In this document: one piece after another, positions 61,159-64,000 of the stretch | How positions within the stretch are numbered: the first letter of the stretch is position 1 | How the letters are laid out: each line of letters opens with the position of its first letter | NCBI RefSeq assembly: GCF_026262505.1 | Contig: NC_067204.1 | Location: 18,819,860 to 18,883,859 of the forward strand | DNA length: 64,000 bases | Source: Trichomonas vaginalis G3 | Taxonomy: Eukaryota > Parabasalia > Trichomonadida > Trichomonadidae | Direction of reading: 5' to 3' | Translations under genes and position numbers: made by a program | Notes under the pieces: model-generated | Told to the model about the DNA's origin: nothing | What the model saw: the letters and a program-made list of their open reading frames with translations, nothing else | The model's database searches: none

Positions 61159-61534
61159 TAATTTAATTTTATATTATAGAAATAACTTTTGTTTTTGTTA
61201 TTTTATTATCTTTTAAAAGCTTCTGTTTATAGGAACACTATTTATCATTGCTTTCAACTCTTATTTTAAATACAATAAGGGAAATTTTAATTTTAGACTT
61301 TTCTTTTTACTATTTGCTTAGCCTATCATGATTCAAACTTAGAGTGACCATATCTATTATAGTTTTTAACTCTTGATTGCTTCGCGTCGATAGAATTAAA
61401 ACAGTATTTATTAAGTGTGTTACGAAGACTTTGCGGATTATTAATCTACAATAAATTGAATTCTTATTTTTATATTTTTTATGACTTATTTTTGATAGTT
61501 TTCGTTCAGAAATTTTAATCATATTTTAAGTAAA
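61159..61534. other. Intergenic stretch
   Basis: AT-rich, no recognised gene. Confidence 0.45.
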
Positions 61535-61536
61535 TA

Positions 61537-62296
61537 AACTGCTTGCCCTAAGGTGGACAATATTGAAAGGAATTCAATGAGTTCTCTCAAAAATAACCAC
61601 CTTTTCATATTCAATACTATTGTCCACCTTTCGTCCAACTTAAATAATTTATTTAGAAACAACAAAACAAAATAGATAAAAATAAATAATGCAGCAAGGT
61701 CCAGAAAGACCTAAAAAATCGAAATGACGGAGTGTATTTTTGATATAACTCATTAAATGGAAATTATGAGATATTATAATTAAATTTTTCACACTATCCG
61801 AGATATAAGAAAACTAGCATCCAGGTAGCTCGGATATATGGGTAGTATCTATTTTTGGAGAAAACTCCAAAAGTTAAAGTTATGATTTACTAATGAGAAC
61901 AATTATAAGAGAAACAAGTAGCTGAAAAGGAGCATCATTTGATATGACTAACAATTACTTATTCGTAAGTTTCTGCAATGTCTGTTCGAGGAGAAATGCT
62001 ACTTGATTTGGATGAACGTTTATAAGTTTTTAGAGTAAATAGTTGAAGAATTTGGAGTTCCTAGCATGAGTCTGTTAAGTGGACAGTAGAGAAATTTGGT
62101 AGCAATGCATAACGGTTGCAATATTTTCGGATAATTCAGAATAGGATCTGTTTGAGCATAAAGAGATGCAATATTATTGCATCTCTAATCATTAAAGCCA
62201 TGCATCTTGTGATTTCAAAGCGTGTTGTGTCTCTGTTCCGCTCACTAAAAATGTAATAAAAAAATTTGACTATTATCCACCTTAGGGCAAGCAGTT
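61537..62296. mobile_element. Inverted-repeat element C (760 bp, MITE-like)
   Basis: Ends AACTGCTTGCCCTAAGGTGG... and the matching inverted copy ...CCACCTTAGGGCAAGCAGTT, with one mismatch over about 27 bases. TA flanks both ends (61,535-61,536 and 62,297-62,298), which would be a 2-bp duplication. A second inverted pair lies inside the left end (AGGTGGACAATATTGAA against TTCAATACTATTGTCCACCT, about 61,550-61,629), forming a subterminal hairpin. No coding capacity. Confidence 0.8.
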
Positions 62297-62298
62297 TA

Positions 62299-64000
62299 TG
62301 TGTTAGTAACTTTTATAAAAAAGGGGGGACTTCGTCGACAACAAAGGTATCGACCAAAATTGTTCCCATTATGCTTGACATATGAAGTATAGTAATAGTG
62401 TGTATGGACTCATAGAATGACTTTCGTTTGATTTCGAGATATATTATCATCTTCTAAAATATCCATACTTTACTTGATAACCCATATGTATTATCGTATT
62501 ATGAAAATTAAACGAAAAATATGGCTCAAGACGAGCAAAATTCGATGCTAAAAAGTAAATTGTTTAATGATTAGGGTGCTTTCAGGTATTTTTCTGAAGT
62601 AACACTTTATTCGTTTTTCTTTCTACATCTGTATATAAAACATGCACAAATAAGTATTTATAATTAAAAATATTATTCGAATTGGGTAATTAAATCGTTA
62701 GATCTTAGATTTTATTAATCATTTCTTCTTAAAATGAGACTGTGGTAATGGGAACTGTGTATGAGAGTTGGAGTATTGTTAAATTGCGCGAAATGTTGAT
62801 AAGTTTCAAAAACAATTTGTAGTATGTTCAAGTATATTAGAATTTAATAATATGTGATAACATCGACTACAAACAATCGATTTTAAGTGATTGATGAAAA
62901 TCGATATCAATATTTAAAATTTTCGAGGCTTTTTTGACTGATAGGAATTGCTTTGGACACCTAGAATGAAGTTCTCCTTGGTGAATTTCTCCAAATTTTT
63001 TTCATTTTAGAAAAAGCCTATGCAATTTTCTAGAAAATGATAACGTTTTTTTCAATTCTCGATTTTTTTTGGAAAAATGAGGTTAATTTTTTTGAAAATT
63101 TATAATTTAGAGAAAAATAAACCATTTTCATTGTATTATAAATCGATAAAACCTCTTTATTTTTGTTATTCTATAATATTTCTACTAAAATATATCACAT
63201 ATACAGCAAAATCATATAACTATTTTTCAAAGATATAGAAAAGAAGTATATATTCCTAAATTATAAATCAGTCATAGTTTACTATCAAAAATAATATATT
63301 ATTCTATATAGATAACCATCCATTGTTAGTAATTTAAAATTATTTCTGGTTCAAATTCAGGGTTATATTCACATGTTTAGAAAATATTGTAAACATCTAG
63401 AAAACAATCAATAATATCATGATTTTATTAACAGATGAGTTCAAGATATATATTGTGATTTGATTTTCGATAATAAATCTGAATCAAATTTATATTAAAC
63501 TCGCACATTTAGTCTTCTTATCATAATAATGTTATTAGTTAGTGACTATGGCTACAAAACAAGCAACATTAGATCTGTATCTCATAATCAAACGGAAGTT
63601 AAGCTAAGATATTTGAGATTTTATCACCTGGTAGTATGCATGATACTATACCAGAATGACTAGTCAATCTGTTGTTTTAATATCGTTTTAATTTTTTTAT
63701 GCCAAAATAGTACTCTGGCTATCATTGGTAATACGTAAGGTTGCTACTGTTGTAATATTTCGAAAAAATAAAAGTATCAACTTTAATGCAAGATATGATG
63801 AGTTGAACATCGAATAATTGGGTTTTTGTAATATTAATATTCTTTAGTCCCTAGTATATCATTGTTTCATACTAATAACGTGGATCAATTCCGTTTTAAT
63901 GATCAGATAAAGCAGAAACAATATACTCAGGTGCCACTTTTTTGGTCTAAAAATGAGTTTCCCCTTGTGTTAGTGAAACAATAAGAATTACCGAAAAAGT
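62299..64000. other. Noncoding stretch
   Basis: About 1.7 kb of very AT-rich DNA to the window end. I see no gene, tRNA or repeat that I can support. Confidence 0.5.

Overview
The window looks like nuclear DNA of a trichomonad parabasalid, most likely Trichomonas vaginalis. It is AT-rich, the host genes show no visible introns, and Inr-like TCAYTT elements lie 8-25 bases before several start codons. It also carries a BspA-like leucine-rich repeat surface protein, a family of DUF3447-type ankyrin genes, mariner copies of the Tvmar1 kind, and a large Polinton/Maverick-type element. The species call is inference from gene families, not from a marker gene.

Bases 1 to about 18,100 are one Polinton-like fossil running off the left edge. 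Its left arm reads rightward (small proteins, integrase). Its right arm reads mostly leftward: primase-SF3 helicase, KilA-N protein, fiber/collar protein, structural proteins, packaging ATPase, capsid candidate and small proteins. No protein-primed DNA polymerase is visible. Related repeats in opposite orientation flank the primase-helicase gene. Two almost identical full-length mariners sit inside the capsid-side arm. The element has many long open frames, so it is probably young, but it is broken, with very roughly six to ten breaks including the two insertions.

From 18.5 to 28 kb lie a BspA-like protein, a TPR protein, an 815-bp inverted-repeat element with a 10-bp target duplication, and a PP2A-type phosphatase. 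From 28.4 to 38.3 kb is an accessory region: an ankyrin gene fragment, a run of imperfect hairpins (29.3-30.2 kb), a 5' half of a third mariner joined in frame to ankyrin repeats, and two ankyrin genes broken by frameshifts or a stop.

From 38.6 to 54 kb is ordinary compact host DNA: a probable Mediator subunit 9, ribosomal protein eS17, TAF7, a GH99-like protein, a prolidase-type M24B peptidase, a HEAT-repeat (PP2A-A-like) protein, a papain-family protease, the RPB12 subunit of RNA polymerases, and VPS18 (one frameshift). From 54 to 64 kb, a PH-like gene is cut by a 1.16-kb copy of the 815-bp element. It is followed by an intact ankyrin gene, a second inverted-repeat element carrying a 121-bp tandem array, a bromodomain protein, a 760-bp inverted-repeat element, and about 1.7 kb in which I recognise nothing.

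The observations I rate highest are the mariner-ankyrin fusion frame, the PolB-less replication module with its flanking repeats, the hairpin cluster, and two short inverted-repeat element families that both have 10-bp target duplications and both carry ~120-bp tandem arrays.
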